Assembly: GCA_902776565.1 (NCBI GenBank)
Contig: CACYQN010000019.1
Location: 1-54,454, forward strand
Reading direction: 5' to 3'
Length of the DNA stretch: 54,454 nucleotides
DNA from: an uncultured Bacteroidia bacterium
GTDB taxonomy: Bacteria; Bacteroidota; Bacteroidia; Bacteroidales; ML635J-15
In this document: piece after piece, positions 27,506 through 35,471 of the stretch
Layout of the letters: each line of letters opens with the position of its first letter
Numbering within the stretch: position 1 is the first letter of the stretch
Position numbers and translations under genes: made by a program
The notes under the pieces: model-generated
The model's database searches: none
What the model was told of the DNA's origin: nothing
What the model saw: the letters and a program-made list of their open reading frames with translations, nothing else

Positions 27506-27591
27506 GGTAGGGGAAATTTACATATCAATCGTAAATCGTACTTCTTACTTCGTAAATCTTTTTTTATCTTTGCGCCTTAAAATTTATCGGT

Positions 27592-28563
27592 ATGATTGAG
27601 TACAAGGACAATGTAGAGGCTGCAAATGCCTTGAGGTCGAAATACGACGAGATGCTTGTCGAGATTGGCAAGAAGATTTACGGTCAGGACCAGGTTGTGA
27701 AGGAAGTGCTGATTTCAATTTTCAGCCGTGGACACTGCCTGCTGGTAGGTGTTCCGGGACTGGCAAAAACCTTGTTGGTAAACACCATAGCCGAAGTTCT
27801 CGGTTTGAAGAACAAGCGTATCCAGTTTACGCCCGACCTTATGCCATCCGATATCATCGGTAGCGAAATTCTTGGCGAGGACCGCCAGTTCAAGTTCATA
27901 AAAGGCCCGATTTTCGCAAACTTCATCCTTGCCGACGAAATCAACCGTACCCCGCCTAAGACTCAGGCCGCACTGCTCGAAGCAATGCAAGAACGCTCGG
28001 TTACCGCTTCGGGTACAATCTACAAGCTCGACGAACCATTCTTCGTTATGGCTACCCAGAACCCAATTGAGCAGGAAGGTACATATCCGTTGCCCGAAGC
28101 ACAGCTCGACCGTTTTATGTTCAACATAAATGTCGGCTACCCGAGCCTCGACGACGAAATCCGCATAGTGAAGAACACTACTGCCGACAAGAATTTCGAA
28201 ATCAAGCAGATTTTGAGTGCCGAGGAAATCATTTATTTCCAGAACCTTATCCGTAAGATTCCAATAAACGACAATGTACTCGAATATGCAGTGCGCCTTG
28301 TAAACAAGACTCGTCCCGATTCGGAGATTGCCCCCGAAATCACACGCAAGTTCATACACTGGGGAGCAGGACCACGTGCATCGCAATACCTTGTCATCGG
28401 AGCGAAGACGGTGGCAGTGCTTAACGGCAAGTATTCTCCAGACATTGAGGATGTTCAGGCAGTTGCAAAGATTGTTCTGCGCCACAGGGTTGTTAAGAAC
28501 TACAAGGCCGAAGCTGAAGGTCTTTCCATTGAGGACATCATCGACGAACTTGTGAAAGACTAA
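27592..28563 (+). CDS. MoxR-family AAA+ ATPase
   Basis: 323 residues. Walker A GVPGLAKT (near residue 54), Walker B ILADEINR, sensor 1 MATQNP, arginine finger region EAQLDRF, and the C-terminal lid with GAGPRASQYL. MoxR ATPases act as chaperones and normally sit beside DUF58 and vWA genes, which are absent here. -7 box TATCTTTG at 27565-27572. The OstA-like gene follows after 21 nt and the acyltransferase after 2 more nt, so the three probably form one transcript ending at the terminator at 31229. Confidence 0.94.
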   Translation: MIEYKDNVEAANALRSKYDEMLVEIGKKIYGQDQVVKEVLISIFSRGHCLLVGVPGLAKTLLVNTIAEVLGLKNKRIQFTPDLMPSDIIGSEILGEDRQFKFIKGPIFANFILADEINRTPPKTQAALLEAMQERSVTASGTIYKLDEPFFVMATQNPIEQEGTYPLPEAQLDRFMFNINVGYPSLDDEIRIVKNTTADKNFEIKQILSAEEIIYFQNLIRKIPINDNVLEYAVRLVNKTRPDSEIAPEITRKFIHWGAGPRASQYLVIGAKTVAVLNGKYSPDIEDVQAVAKIVLRHRVVKNYKAEAEGLSIEDIIDELVKD

Positions 28564-28584
28564 GTTTCACCAAACTTATCGCAG

Positions 28585-30126
28585 ATGAAATTCAGGTTTG
28601 CGCTGACATTGATGCTTGTTTTTGCGACTTTGCTTGCATTGGCGCAAAAGAAAGTGGAGATTCTTCACGCAAACACCTTGGAATACAGCAAGAAGTCTGG
28701 CATCGAGGCTAAGCGTTTGCTCGGCGATGTTGTCTTCCGACACGATGAAATCTATATGTTCTGCGACTCGGCATACTTCTACGACGAGACCAACTCGGTG
28801 CAAGCATATAACAATGTGCGCTTCAAGCAGGGCGATACCATTCTGCTCATAGGCAAGTACGCCGAATACGATGGCGACATCCGCATGGCCAAAATGCGTG
28901 ATTCGGTGATTATGCAGCACAACAAGTCGTACCTCATAACCGATTCGCTCGACTACGACCGAGATAAGAACTTGATTTACTACTTTGAGGGCGGACGAAT
29001 GTACGATGGCGACAACCGTCTGCGCAGTCAGTGGGGATATTACTACACAGAGACTTACGACTATTATGCCGTCGAGGGCGTAGTGCTGAAAAATCCCGAC
29101 TATTCCATTACAAGCGATACGCTAAGATACAATACCGAAAGCGAAATTGCCGACTTTTTCGGTCCTACCGAGATAGTTTCCGACTCCAACTACCTGTACT
29201 GCGAATATGGTCGCTACAACACTGTCACCGACGAGGCCAACCTTACAAAGAATGCCTGGTTACAGTCGGGCAGCAACTATCTATACGGCGACAGTCTCTA
29301 CTACGACCGCAAAATCCGCTTTGGTGAAGGTTTTCTCAATGTGTCGATTATAGACACATCAAACAACATGATTGCCAGCGGAAACTATGGCTATTTCTAC
29401 GAGGAGCCAGAACGTGCGTTTATGACCGACAGTACGTTGCTTACATACGTAATGGACGGCGATTCTCTCTTTATTCACGCCGACACCATTTTTATTACTA
29501 CCGAAAAGCAGGGCGACACATTGGATTTCAAGCTGATGCGGGCGTTCCACAAGGTGCTGGCATTCAAGTCCGACGGGCAGGCACGTTGCGACTCCATAGC
29601 CTTCCACTCCAACGACTCCATTGCCGAGCTATTCTACAGCCCCATAATGTGGAGCGACAACATGCAAGCCACCGCCGAGTACATTTCGGTGAAGTTCGTC
29701 AACAAGGAACCAGATTCGTTTGTGATGAAAAACTCGTCGTTCCTGTGCCAGCACATCGAGGACGACTACTACAATCAAATAAACTGCAAGAATATCAACG
29801 GCTACCTGAAGGACAAGAAGTTGTACCGCACCGACCTTTTTTCAGACTGCCAGACCATATATTATATAGAGGACGAAGAGGAAAACGAGTTCATTGCCCA
29901 AAACAAACTTCTCAGCAGCAATATGCGCGTATTCTATGAGGACAAGACCATCAAGGACATTATGTTCTTCGAGAAACCCGACGGCCTTGCCCTGCCAATG
30001 GACCAGATAACCTCCGACAAGCTGTTCCTCAAGAACTTCAAGTGGTTTGACAGCGTGAGACCCAAGGAGAAAAATGATATTTTCGTGTGGAAGGAGATTG
30101 AAGGTGCAGAACAAAAAAACGAATAA
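28585..30126 (+). CDS. OstA-like protein (LptA-type LPS-transport repeat protein)
   Basis: 513 residues with signal peptide (MKFRFALTLMLVFATLLALAQ). The body repeats beta strands of the OstA/LptA jelly-roll kind: LEYSKKSGIEAKRLLGDVVFRHDEIYMFCDSAYFY, and again YSITSDTLRYNTESEIADFFGPTEIVSDSNYLYC. Bacteroidota carry this long OstA-like protein as part of the lipopolysaccharide bridge across the periplasm. It lacks the LptD outer-membrane barrel. Confidence 0.88.
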   Translation: MKFRFALTLMLVFATLLALAQKKVEILHANTLEYSKKSGIEAKRLLGDVVFRHDEIYMFCDSAYFYDETNSVQAYNNVRFKQGDTILLIGKYAEYDGDIRMAKMRDSVIMQHNKSYLITDSLDYDRDKNLIYYFEGGRMYDGDNRLRSQWGYYYTETYDYYAVEGVVLKNPDYSITSDTLRYNTESEIADFFGPTEIVSDSNYLYCEYGRYNTVTDEANLTKNAWLQSGSNYLYGDSLYYDRKIRFGEGFLNVSIIDTSNNMIASGNYGYFYEEPERAFMTDSTLLTYVMDGDSLFIHADTIFITTEKQGDTLDFKLMRAFHKVLAFKSDGQARCDSIAFHSNDSIAELFYSPIMWSDNMQATAEYISVKFVNKEPDSFVMKNSSFLCQHIEDDYYNQINCKNINGYLKDKKLYRTDLFSDCQTIYYIEDEEENEFIAQNKLLSSNMRVFYEDKTIKDIMFFEKPDGLALPMDQITSDKLFLKNFKWFDSVRPKEKNDIFVWKEIEGAEQKNE

Positions 30127-30128
30127 TA

Positions 30129-31217
30129 ATGGAGCACCGTCAATTTGATACATTTGATGCTTTGCGCTTCTTTGCATGCTTGAAGGTTTTCCTGTTGCAC
30201 ATACCCATTGTTGCATTTCCCGTATTTTCATTCTTAAAGGCAGAAGGCGGAATCGGTGTAATAATGTTCTTTGCACTCAGTGGATTCTTGATTTCGTACA
30301 TATTGCTGAGCGAAAAGGAAAGCACGGGAAAAGTGAACCTCAAACGCTTCTACCTAAAACGAAGTATGAGGATTTGTCCTCTATTTTACGCAATGCTTTT
30401 GTTTGCCTTCTGCACTCCGTTTATACTCAATATGCTTCATCTTCCGTCATCGTCGGAAGGTTACGAACCAAACTGGCTGATGTCGGTGCTTTTTCTCGAA
30501 AACTACAAATCGATGGTTGAGAATTGCGATGCCAACGTTGCTCCGCTTGCAGTAATGTGGTCGCTTTGTATCGAAATGCATTTTTACCTTGTGTGGGGAC
30601 TAACAGTCAAGTTTGCAAAAATGAAGCACATACCTATTATTTTTGCCCTTATCATAGTTATAGCTAACGTTGCAAGAATTGTGTTGTTTGCCCACGACCT
30701 CAACACCTGCGAACTGCTTTCAAACTTAGACTACTTCATTTATGGAGCAATTCCTGCATATTGCCTAGTAAAATACGGGGACAAGATGGAAAACTTTGTC
30801 AACCGCATACCGGTTTTGACAAAATGGCTTAGCATAATTGTAGCAATAGCATTGGTGGTGATAGCACCTCTGCTTTCCGATACGGTAAAAGTGCTGATAA
30901 TGCCAACATTGTGGGGCGTTTCGTTCGGATGGACAATAACTCTTTTCACTCCAAGGGAAAGCCGTTTCAAAATTTCGCAGGGTAATATTCTTAGCAGGCT
31001 GGGACGCTACACATACGGATTCTATCTGTTCCACCTTATCTGGATAATGCTGTTGGTAAAGGTGTTTGATATGTTCGGTCTGTCATTGGATAATATAGGC
31101 TGGGCAACATTGATGCTTGTATTGGCATTTTCGACTACTATGGCAACTTCGTGGGCATCGTACAATCTTTTTGAGAAGCGATTCATAAGGTTTGCCAGCA
31201 GAAAATCGAAAGTTTAA
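30129..31217 (+). CDS. Acyltransferase family 3 membrane protein (OafA-like)
   Basis: 362 residues with about 10 membrane helices. FDALRFFACLKVFLLHI has the family's D-x-LR-x-x-A...H motif, then GVIMFFALSGFLISY and LKRFYLKRSMRICPLFY, and MWSLCIEMHFYLVW in the middle. These proteins O-acetylate or otherwise acylate LPS, O-antigen or other glycans. Placed 2 nt after the OstA-like gene, which supports a role in LPS modification; it has no fused SGNH domain. Confidence 0.92.
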   Translation: MEHRQFDTFDALRFFACLKVFLLHIPIVAFPVFSFLKAEGGIGVIMFFALSGFLISYILLSEKESTGKVNLKRFYLKRSMRICPLFYAMLLFAFCTPFILNMLHLPSSSEGYEPNWLMSVLFLENYKSMVENCDANVAPLAVMWSLCIEMHFYLVWGLTVKFAKMKHIPIIFALIIVIANVARIVLFAHDLNTCELLSNLDYFIYGAIPAYCLVKYGDKMENFVNRIPVLTKWLSIIVAIALVVIAPLLSDTVKVLIMPTLWGVSFGWTITLFTPRESRFKISQGNILSRLGRYTYGFYLFHLIWIMLLVKVFDMFGLSLDNIGWATLMLVLAFSTTMATSWASYNLFEKRFIRFASRKSKV

Positions 31218-31228
31218 TTGGTTCATCT

Positions 31229-31262
31229 AAAAAAGTCCGACGCGTGCGCATCGGACTTTTTT
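31229..31262 (+). terminator. Terminator of moxR-ostA-acyltransferase operon
   Basis: AAAAAGTCCGA pairs perfectly with TCGGACTTTTTT around a 10-nt loop. Confidence 0.92.
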
Positions 31263-31310
31263 CTCAAATCCCTATTTTGTATTCACAGATTAGCCTTTGG
31301 TGTCTTTTCT

Positions 31311-31661
31311 TTATTTGGCATTTTCGTTTTTACGGATGCTGATTGTAATATGGATTTGCTGTTCTGGGTGGACGTATGGATTTTTTGAACTGATTACTGT
31401 ACGATAGCAGCAGCCCCATCCCATATCCAGCATATCGGCAATCTCTTGATTCTCTCCTTTAGGCAAGTATCCAATAAGATATTTTTCACCATCTTTCTCG
31501 AATATAACTCCTACTGCATAAGGGTCGTGCGGATTGTCGGAGTCGCGTTCAAGACTAACTTCAGTACCGATGTTAAGGTCGTCCCATACAAGGTCGGCAT
31601 CGTTGTACATTTTTGCTGCCAAGTGGCAAGTCATTTTGTGGAGATTGTGCGCTTTCATCAT
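31311..31661 (-). CDS. Stand-alone HIRAN-domain protein
   Basis: 116 residues. The core, MYNDADLVWDDLNIGTEVSLERDSDNPHDPYAVGV followed by IGYLPKGENQEIADMLD, matches HIRAN: the G..L.L.RE..N.HD..AV.V pattern. In HLTF and related enzymes this domain binds single-stranded 3' DNA ends. Here it stands alone. A divergent-style promoter (TAGTTTTG, 31698-31691 on the minus strand) with an inverted repeat at its -33 position precedes it, and a WYL regulator gene lies just upstream in the same direction. Confidence 0.82.
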   Translation of the reverse strand: MMKAHNLHKMTCHLAAKMYNDADLVWDDLNIGTEVSLERDSDNPHDPYAVGVIFEKDGEKYLIGYLPKGENQEIADMLDMGWGCCYRTVISSKNPYVHPEQQIHITISIRKNENAK

Positions 31662-31707
31662 CTTGCATTGTTTTTTTTGTTCGACAATGCAAAACTATAT
31701 AGTCACT

Positions 31708-31726
31708 GTACCAAAATGCGGTACAT
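31708..31726. promoter_or_regulatory. Inverted-repeat operator candidate at HIRAN promoter
   Basis: TGTACC (31708-31713) and GGTACA (31721-31726) are perfect inverted repeats 7 nt apart. They cover the -33 region of the HIRAN promoter (TAGTTTTG on the minus strand at 31698-31691). A repressor here would block transcription; the adjacent WYL protein is a candidate. Confidence 0.55.
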
Positions 31727-31732
31727 ATTGAA

Positions 31733-32620
31733 TTATTTTATCGATTCGTTATGTAAGTCGCTGATTGTCTGGGCAATACTTTCTGGAGAAATAATCTTTA
31801 CCCATTTGCCTCTCGAAAGTATATGTGCGAAGAAGTCGGTTGTGGGACAAATGCATACTTCAAAGTCAATATGGTCGTCGTGTTCTTCCAAGACCTTTTG
31901 CGACGAATGTATAGGTAAACTGCGCATAGCAAAGCGTTCGTTGCCGAAAGCCCGAATTACAATACGTTGTGGCGAAAGTCGGTCGTCGGTCATTACTCCG
32001 AAATAGTTGGAGAAGTACGCTTCGGCATCAAAGTCGGGAGCAACAGAGAAAGATTCGTCGGTGAGATGTAATGATGTTATGCGGTCGAAGCTAAAGACTA
32101 TGAAAGTGCCGTTTTTCAGCCGTCCGAGCATATACCAGCGACGACGGAAAAGTTTGATGCAATATGGCTCAGCTATCCATTCGGCATTGGTTGATACGCC
32201 ATAACGGCGATATTCCAGCTTGACCTTTACGCTACGTTGCATTGCTTCGACCACCTGACGCAACAATTCTCCTTCAACGGGAATGTTTTCGAGCAGTATG
32301 CGGTCGTGCAGATTGCGTGCATCACCGATTATATTGCTCACTGTCAGAGTGCTGAGCATCCATTGTTGAACGGTGTCGGTCTGGATTTGTCCGCTGTCGA
32401 TTATATAGTAGCGGTTGTCGGCATCGCAACCTATGATAATGCCAAAGATTTCCTCTACGGCAGTGCGATGACGGTTGAAGCTTGTACGGCTGAGAGGTGT
32501 GCCTTCGCTTAGTTCGGTTCGTTGCCAGCGTTCGTTGAGGTCGGCTAACGAGATGCGCCTTTCACGGCGAATTGTATCCACAAGCCATACATACTTTTTG
32601 AACAATCCTGATGCGCTCAT
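31733..32620 (-). CDS. WYL-domain transcriptional regulator
   Basis: 295 residues from ATG 32620 (MSASGLFKKYVWLVDTIRRERRISLADLNERW). An upstream in-frame ATG would include the ftcD terminator in the coding region, so it is rejected. The N-terminus is a winged-helix DNA-binding domain (SRTSFNRHRTAVEEIFGI). The WYL core is at VKLEYRRYG...AEPYCIKLFRRRWYMLGRLK (here R-W-Y-M in place of W-Y-L), followed by the C-terminal WCX extension. WYL regulators often respond to ligands such as nucleotides or ssDNA and control defence or repair genes. Confidence 0.9.
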   Translation of the reverse strand: MSASGLFKKYVWLVDTIRRERRISLADLNERWQRTELSEGTPLSRTSFNRHRTAVEEIFGIIIGCDADNRYYIIDSGQIQTDTVQQWMLSTLTVSNIIGDARNLHDRILLENIPVEGELLRQVVEAMQRSVKVKLEYRRYGVSTNAEWIAEPYCIKLFRRRWYMLGRLKNGTFIVFSFDRITSLHLTDESFSVAPDFDAEAYFSNYFGVMTDDRLSPQRIVIRAFGNERFAMRSLPIHSSQKVLEEHDDHIDFEVCICPTTDFFAHILSRGKWVKIISPESIAQTISDLHNESIK

Positions 32621-32645
32621 ATTGCTAGTGCTGTTTAGGAATAAA

Positions 32646-32671
32646 AAAGCCCGCTCAAACGAGTGGGCTTT
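32646..32671 (-). terminator. Terminator of ftcD
   Basis: AAAGCCCGCTC pairs with GAGTGGGCTTT (one G-T); T-rich on the minus strand. It separates ftcD from the WYL gene. Confidence 0.85.
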
Positions 32672-32688
32672 CAATTTGTTATAGTTTT

Positions 32689-34383
32689 TTAACCATTTAT
32701 CTTCTGGTTTGCAATCTCCATAACTTCCTTTTCGATTGCGAGAGCGCGTTTTTCAATTTCTTCGCCCTTCTTCAAGATGTCGGCGACAAACTCCTTGTCG
32801 TTGTACGACTTGCAGTTTATCTTCACGTTGAGGAATGCACCCTGAACAGCCGACCTTGCTGCCAATGCGCCTACGCCGGCATCGCTGATTGATGCTTCGA
32901 GACCGTTCTTTGCCATCTCAAGCATTACCTGCATGCTTTCGCAGCTGAGGCTCATGGTCTTGAAAGGAATTTCGATAGCAAACTTGGTTGCATCCTGGAT
33001 TGCCTGTTTGCGGCGTGCCTTGTCCTCGTCGCTTGCCTTTGGCAGTGCAAATGCGTCCATAATCTTGTTGAATGCGTTGGTGTCTTCGTCAACCATCTTG
33101 AGCAATTCATCGTGGTAGTATTTGCCCTTTTCTGCCCAGTCGCTGTAGTTTTTCCATGTGTCGTCGTTGCGGTGCTTGAGAGCGGTGAGGTTTGCAACCA
33201 TAGTTCCCAAAGCGGCACCGAGCGAACCCATATATGCCGAAATTGAACCACCACCAGGAGCTGCCGATTCGGATGCAGTCGTGTGGCAGAATTTTACGAG
33301 GTCCATGTCGATGAGCTTCGGCTTGTTGTCCTCGAGCATGTATTCTATAACGTTCTTCTTCGGGTCGAATGGCTTAACATCGTTCAAACCGAGTGAGCGG
33401 ACAGCTATCTTTATGAGTTCTTCGTCCGAAACGCCGAGCGAACGTCCTTGTTTCTGCAGGAAGTAGCGACCAGCATCGAGCAAGGTCTTGAGAGGCGTAA
33501 CACCAACGAGTTCCGAACCAGTTACGCGGATTCCGTGTGCTGCAGCGCGTTCGCAGACAGTGTCGAAAGCAACGTGCAGAGGGGTAACGTCGATGTCGGT
33601 GAGGTTCATCGAAATCTGTGCAATTCCGTATTCCTCGATGTACCAACCGATTGCCTTAACTGATTTCAAGAGACCGGGAACATATACCTTGTTGCCGTTT
33701 TCGTCGAGAACCGGCTTGCCTGTAATGGGGTGACCTTCACGCTTTACACGACCGCGTTCGCGAACATCGTATGCAATTGAGTTTGCCTTGTTTACCGAAG
33801 TGGTGTTAAGGTTTACGTTGAAGGCAACGAGGAAGTTGCGTGCGCCAACTGCGGTTGCACCAGTGTGCATTACGCTGTCGTTCCATTCGCGTGGACCGAA
33901 ATCGGGATGCCATTCGTCGCTGCCGATGCGCTTTGGCAGAGCTTCGTATTCGCCCGAGCGGCAGTTTGCAAGGTTGCGACGTTTCGGTTCGAAGGCTGCA
34001 CTTTCGTAGCAGTAAACTGGAATTGAAAGTTCTTCGCCTATGCGCTTAGCAAGTTTGCGTGCATATTCAACGGTCTGTTCCATTGTGATGTTCGAAACAG
34101 GGATGAGCGGGCATACGTCGGTTGCACCGAAACGTGGGTGTGCTCCGTGGTGCTTGCTCATGTCGATGAGTTCCGAAGCCTTCTTTACAGCAAGGAATGC
34201 AGCGTTGCATACAGGTTCGGGTTCGCCGACAAAGGTTACAACGGTGCGGTTTGTTGCTGCTCCCGGGTCAACGTCGAGGAGCTTGATGCCTTCTACTGAT
34301 TCTATTACATCGGTTATCTGTTTGATGACAGCCATATCGCGTCCTTCGCTGAAATTAGGAACGCATTCAATTATTTGCTTCAT
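32689..34383 (-). CDS. ftcD: Bifunctional glutamate formimidoyltransferase / formimidoyl-THF cyclodeaminase
   Basis: 564 residues from ATG 34383 (MKQIIECVPNFSEGRD). The first 300 residues are the formiminotransferase N- and C-subdomains (ECVPNFSEGRD, HHGAHPRFGATDVCPLIPV, SEVGVTPLKT-like SELVGVTPLKTLLDAGRY). From residue 355 the cyclodeaminase follows (ESAAPGGGSISAYMGSLGAALGTMVANLT). It moves the formimino group from formiminoglutamate to tetrahydrofolate and then releases ammonia, in histidine breakdown. The fused form is as in mammals; other hut genes are not adjacent. A -7 TATGTTTG lies at 34414-34407 on the minus strand. Confidence 0.95.
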   Translation of the reverse strand: MKQIIECVPNFSEGRDMAVIKQITDVIESVEGIKLLDVDPGAATNRTVVTFVGEPEPVCNAAFLAVKKASELIDMSKHHGAHPRFGATDVCPLIPVSNITMEQTVEYARKLAKRIGEELSIPVYCYESAAFEPKRRNLANCRSGEYEALPKRIGSDEWHPDFGPREWNDSVMHTGATAVGARNFLVAFNVNLNTTSVNKANSIAYDVRERGRVKREGHPITGKPVLDENGNKVYVPGLLKSVKAIGWYIEEYGIAQISMNLTDIDVTPLHVAFDTVCERAAAHGIRVTGSELVGVTPLKTLLDAGRYFLQKQGRSLGVSDEELIKIAVRSLGLNDVKPFDPKKNVIEYMLEDNKPKLIDMDLVKFCHTTASESAAPGGGSISAYMGSLGAALGTMVANLTALKHRNDDTWKNYSDWAEKGKYYHDELLKMVDEDTNAFNKIMDAFALPKASDEDKARRKQAIQDATKFAIEIPFKTMSLSCESMQVMLEMAKNGLEASISDAGVGALAARSAVQGAFLNVKINCKSYNDKEFVADILKKGEEIEKRALAIEKEVMEIANQKING

Positions 34384-34400
34384 TTCGATACGTTTTAAAT

Positions 34401-34500
34401 TTTGCGCAAACATACATAAAAATTCTGGTATTTTTATACTTGTATGAAAAATAAAAAAGCTGGCTGATATAGGGCGGACTTTTAGTAACTTTGCGCAAAA
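34401..34500. promoter_or_regulatory. Divergent promoters of ftcD and Nudix gene with matching palindromes
   Basis: Minus-strand -7 TATGTTTG (34414-34407) and plus-strand -7 TAACTTTG (34486-34493). Each overlaps the palindrome TTTGCGCAAA (34401-34410 and 34490-34499). Neither has a good -33 TTTG. Confidence 0.5.
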
Positions 34501-34509
34501 CAAATTGCT

Positions 34510-35136
34510 ATGGACAGGTCGGTTTTGTCGTTGATTTTTAAGAATTTCAGTCGTAAAAAAGCGGAAAAGTGTGCGGATGAGATGCTTTCTGATTTTCAGC
34601 GCATGTATTTTGCCAGATATTATGCCAATCCTTTTCCGTTGCGTAGGTCGGCTGTGATGATATTGCTTTTTGTTCGCGACGACAGACTGAAAACCATAAT
34701 GATTGAGCGTACCGACATTGGAGTGCATGCGGGACAGATTTCGTTTCCTGGAGGCAAGGCTGAGCCTTCGGATGCCGACAGCATTGAAACGGCTATCCGT
34801 GAAACTATGGAGGAAATTGGTGTTCGGGTGCGACGCGAAGATGTAATTGGCGACTTGCCATCGGTTAAGGTGCCTGTAAGCAAGTTCGAGATTTTTCCGG
34901 TGGTGGCATTTGTAGATGAAGTGGGCGATTTCAAAAAATCGGAAAGCGAAGTCAAGAAGGTGCTGGAAGTCGATGTGGAGGATATGCGTACATCGTTAGG
35001 CAATAGGGTAGTGACTGCTGCATGGGAGCAGTACGAAGTGCCGAGTTTCCTTTGTGGAAATTCTGTTGTGTGGGGTGCGACAGCGATGATTGTGGCGGAG
35101 ATGTTCGGAGTGATGGCTGATGCCGTTTCACGCTAA
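34510..35136 (+). CDS. Nudix hydrolase, probable CoA pyrophosphatase
   Basis: 208 residues. The CoA-type motif IERTDIGVHAGQISFPGG precedes the Nudix box, which continues through DADSIETAIRETMEEIGV with the metal-binding REtmEEiG. This arrangement is typical of NudL/PCD1-like enzymes that split CoA to 4'-phosphopantetheine and 3',5'-ADP. The stop codon lies at the edge of the GC-rich repeat field; the last residues (ADAVSR) are encoded by repeat-like sequence, suggesting the repeat has moved the stop. Confidence 0.88.
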   Translation: MDRSVLSLIFKNFSRKKAEKCADEMLSDFQRMYFARYYANPFPLRRSAVMILLFVRDDRLKTIMIERTDIGVHAGQISFPGGKAEPSDADSIETAIRETMEEIGVRVRREDVIGDLPSVKVPVSKFEIFPVVAFVDEVGDFKKSESEVKKVLEVDVEDMRTSLGNRVVTAAWEQYEVPSFLCGNSVVWGATAMIVAEMFGVMADAVSR

Positions 35137-35347
35137 CGCTGTTTGAATGGCTTCGCCGTTTCATGCTTCGCTGTTTCTGTGGCTTCGCCGTTTCTATGGC
35201 TAAAGCCGTTTTACGCTTCGCTGTTTCTGTGGCTGACGCCGTTTATCGCTGCGCTGTTTGGCTTACGCCGAGCTAAAGGTTAACTTCGTTGAGGGCTTCG
35301 CCGTTCAATGGCTGGCGGTTGCTGAGCTTGTCGAAGTACGCCGTTTC
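35137..35347 (+). repeat. GC-rich degenerate tandem repeats
   Basis: About a dozen units of 16-19 bp built on GCTTCGCCGTTTCTGTG and variants (GCTAAAGCCGTTTTAC, GCTGACGCCGTTTATC). The 35245-35315 part recurs inverted at 17.2 kb. The repeats begin inside the last codons of the Nudix gene. No ORF inside. Confidence 0.85.
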
Positions 35348-35390
35348 TAAGTTTTATGTTGTTGTGTTGAGAAAAAAAATTATATAAATA

Positions 35391-35421
35391 TTTGCAGGTC
35401 CGAAAATTATGTGTACTTTTG
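35391..35421 (+). promoter_or_regulatory. Promoter of ATPase/nuclease gene
   Basis: TTTG (35391-35394), 19 nt, TACTTTTG (35414-35421): full consensus. Transcription would start near 35428, at the beginning of the AATAGTAATGG element. Confidence 0.78.
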
Positions 35422-35424
35422 CGG

Positions 35425-35449
35425 AATAGTAATGGCTATTACCGTAATG
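35425..35449 (+). repeat. AT-rich palindrome family, partial copy
   Basis: AATAGTAATGGCTATTACC then GTAATG: the left arm and centre of the 41-bp palindrome seen at 36824 and 38949. Lying at the transcription start, it could be an operator or a 5'-UTR hairpin (GTAAT-ggct-ATTAC). Confidence 0.7.
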
Positions 35450-35471
35450 TTGTTTACTAAAAAATAATGCT

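Noticed and set aside
32621..32674. 18-codon upstream extension of the WYL regulator
   Set aside because: It would place the ftcD terminator inside the coding region.
34384..34728. 115-codon N-terminal extension of FtcD
   Set aside because: It overlaps the divergent Nudix gene and promoters; the family starts at MKQIIECVPNFSEGRD.
35137..35347. CRISPR array
   Set aside because: Units are 16-19 bp, degenerate and contiguous without unique spacers of equal length, and no cas genes are present.
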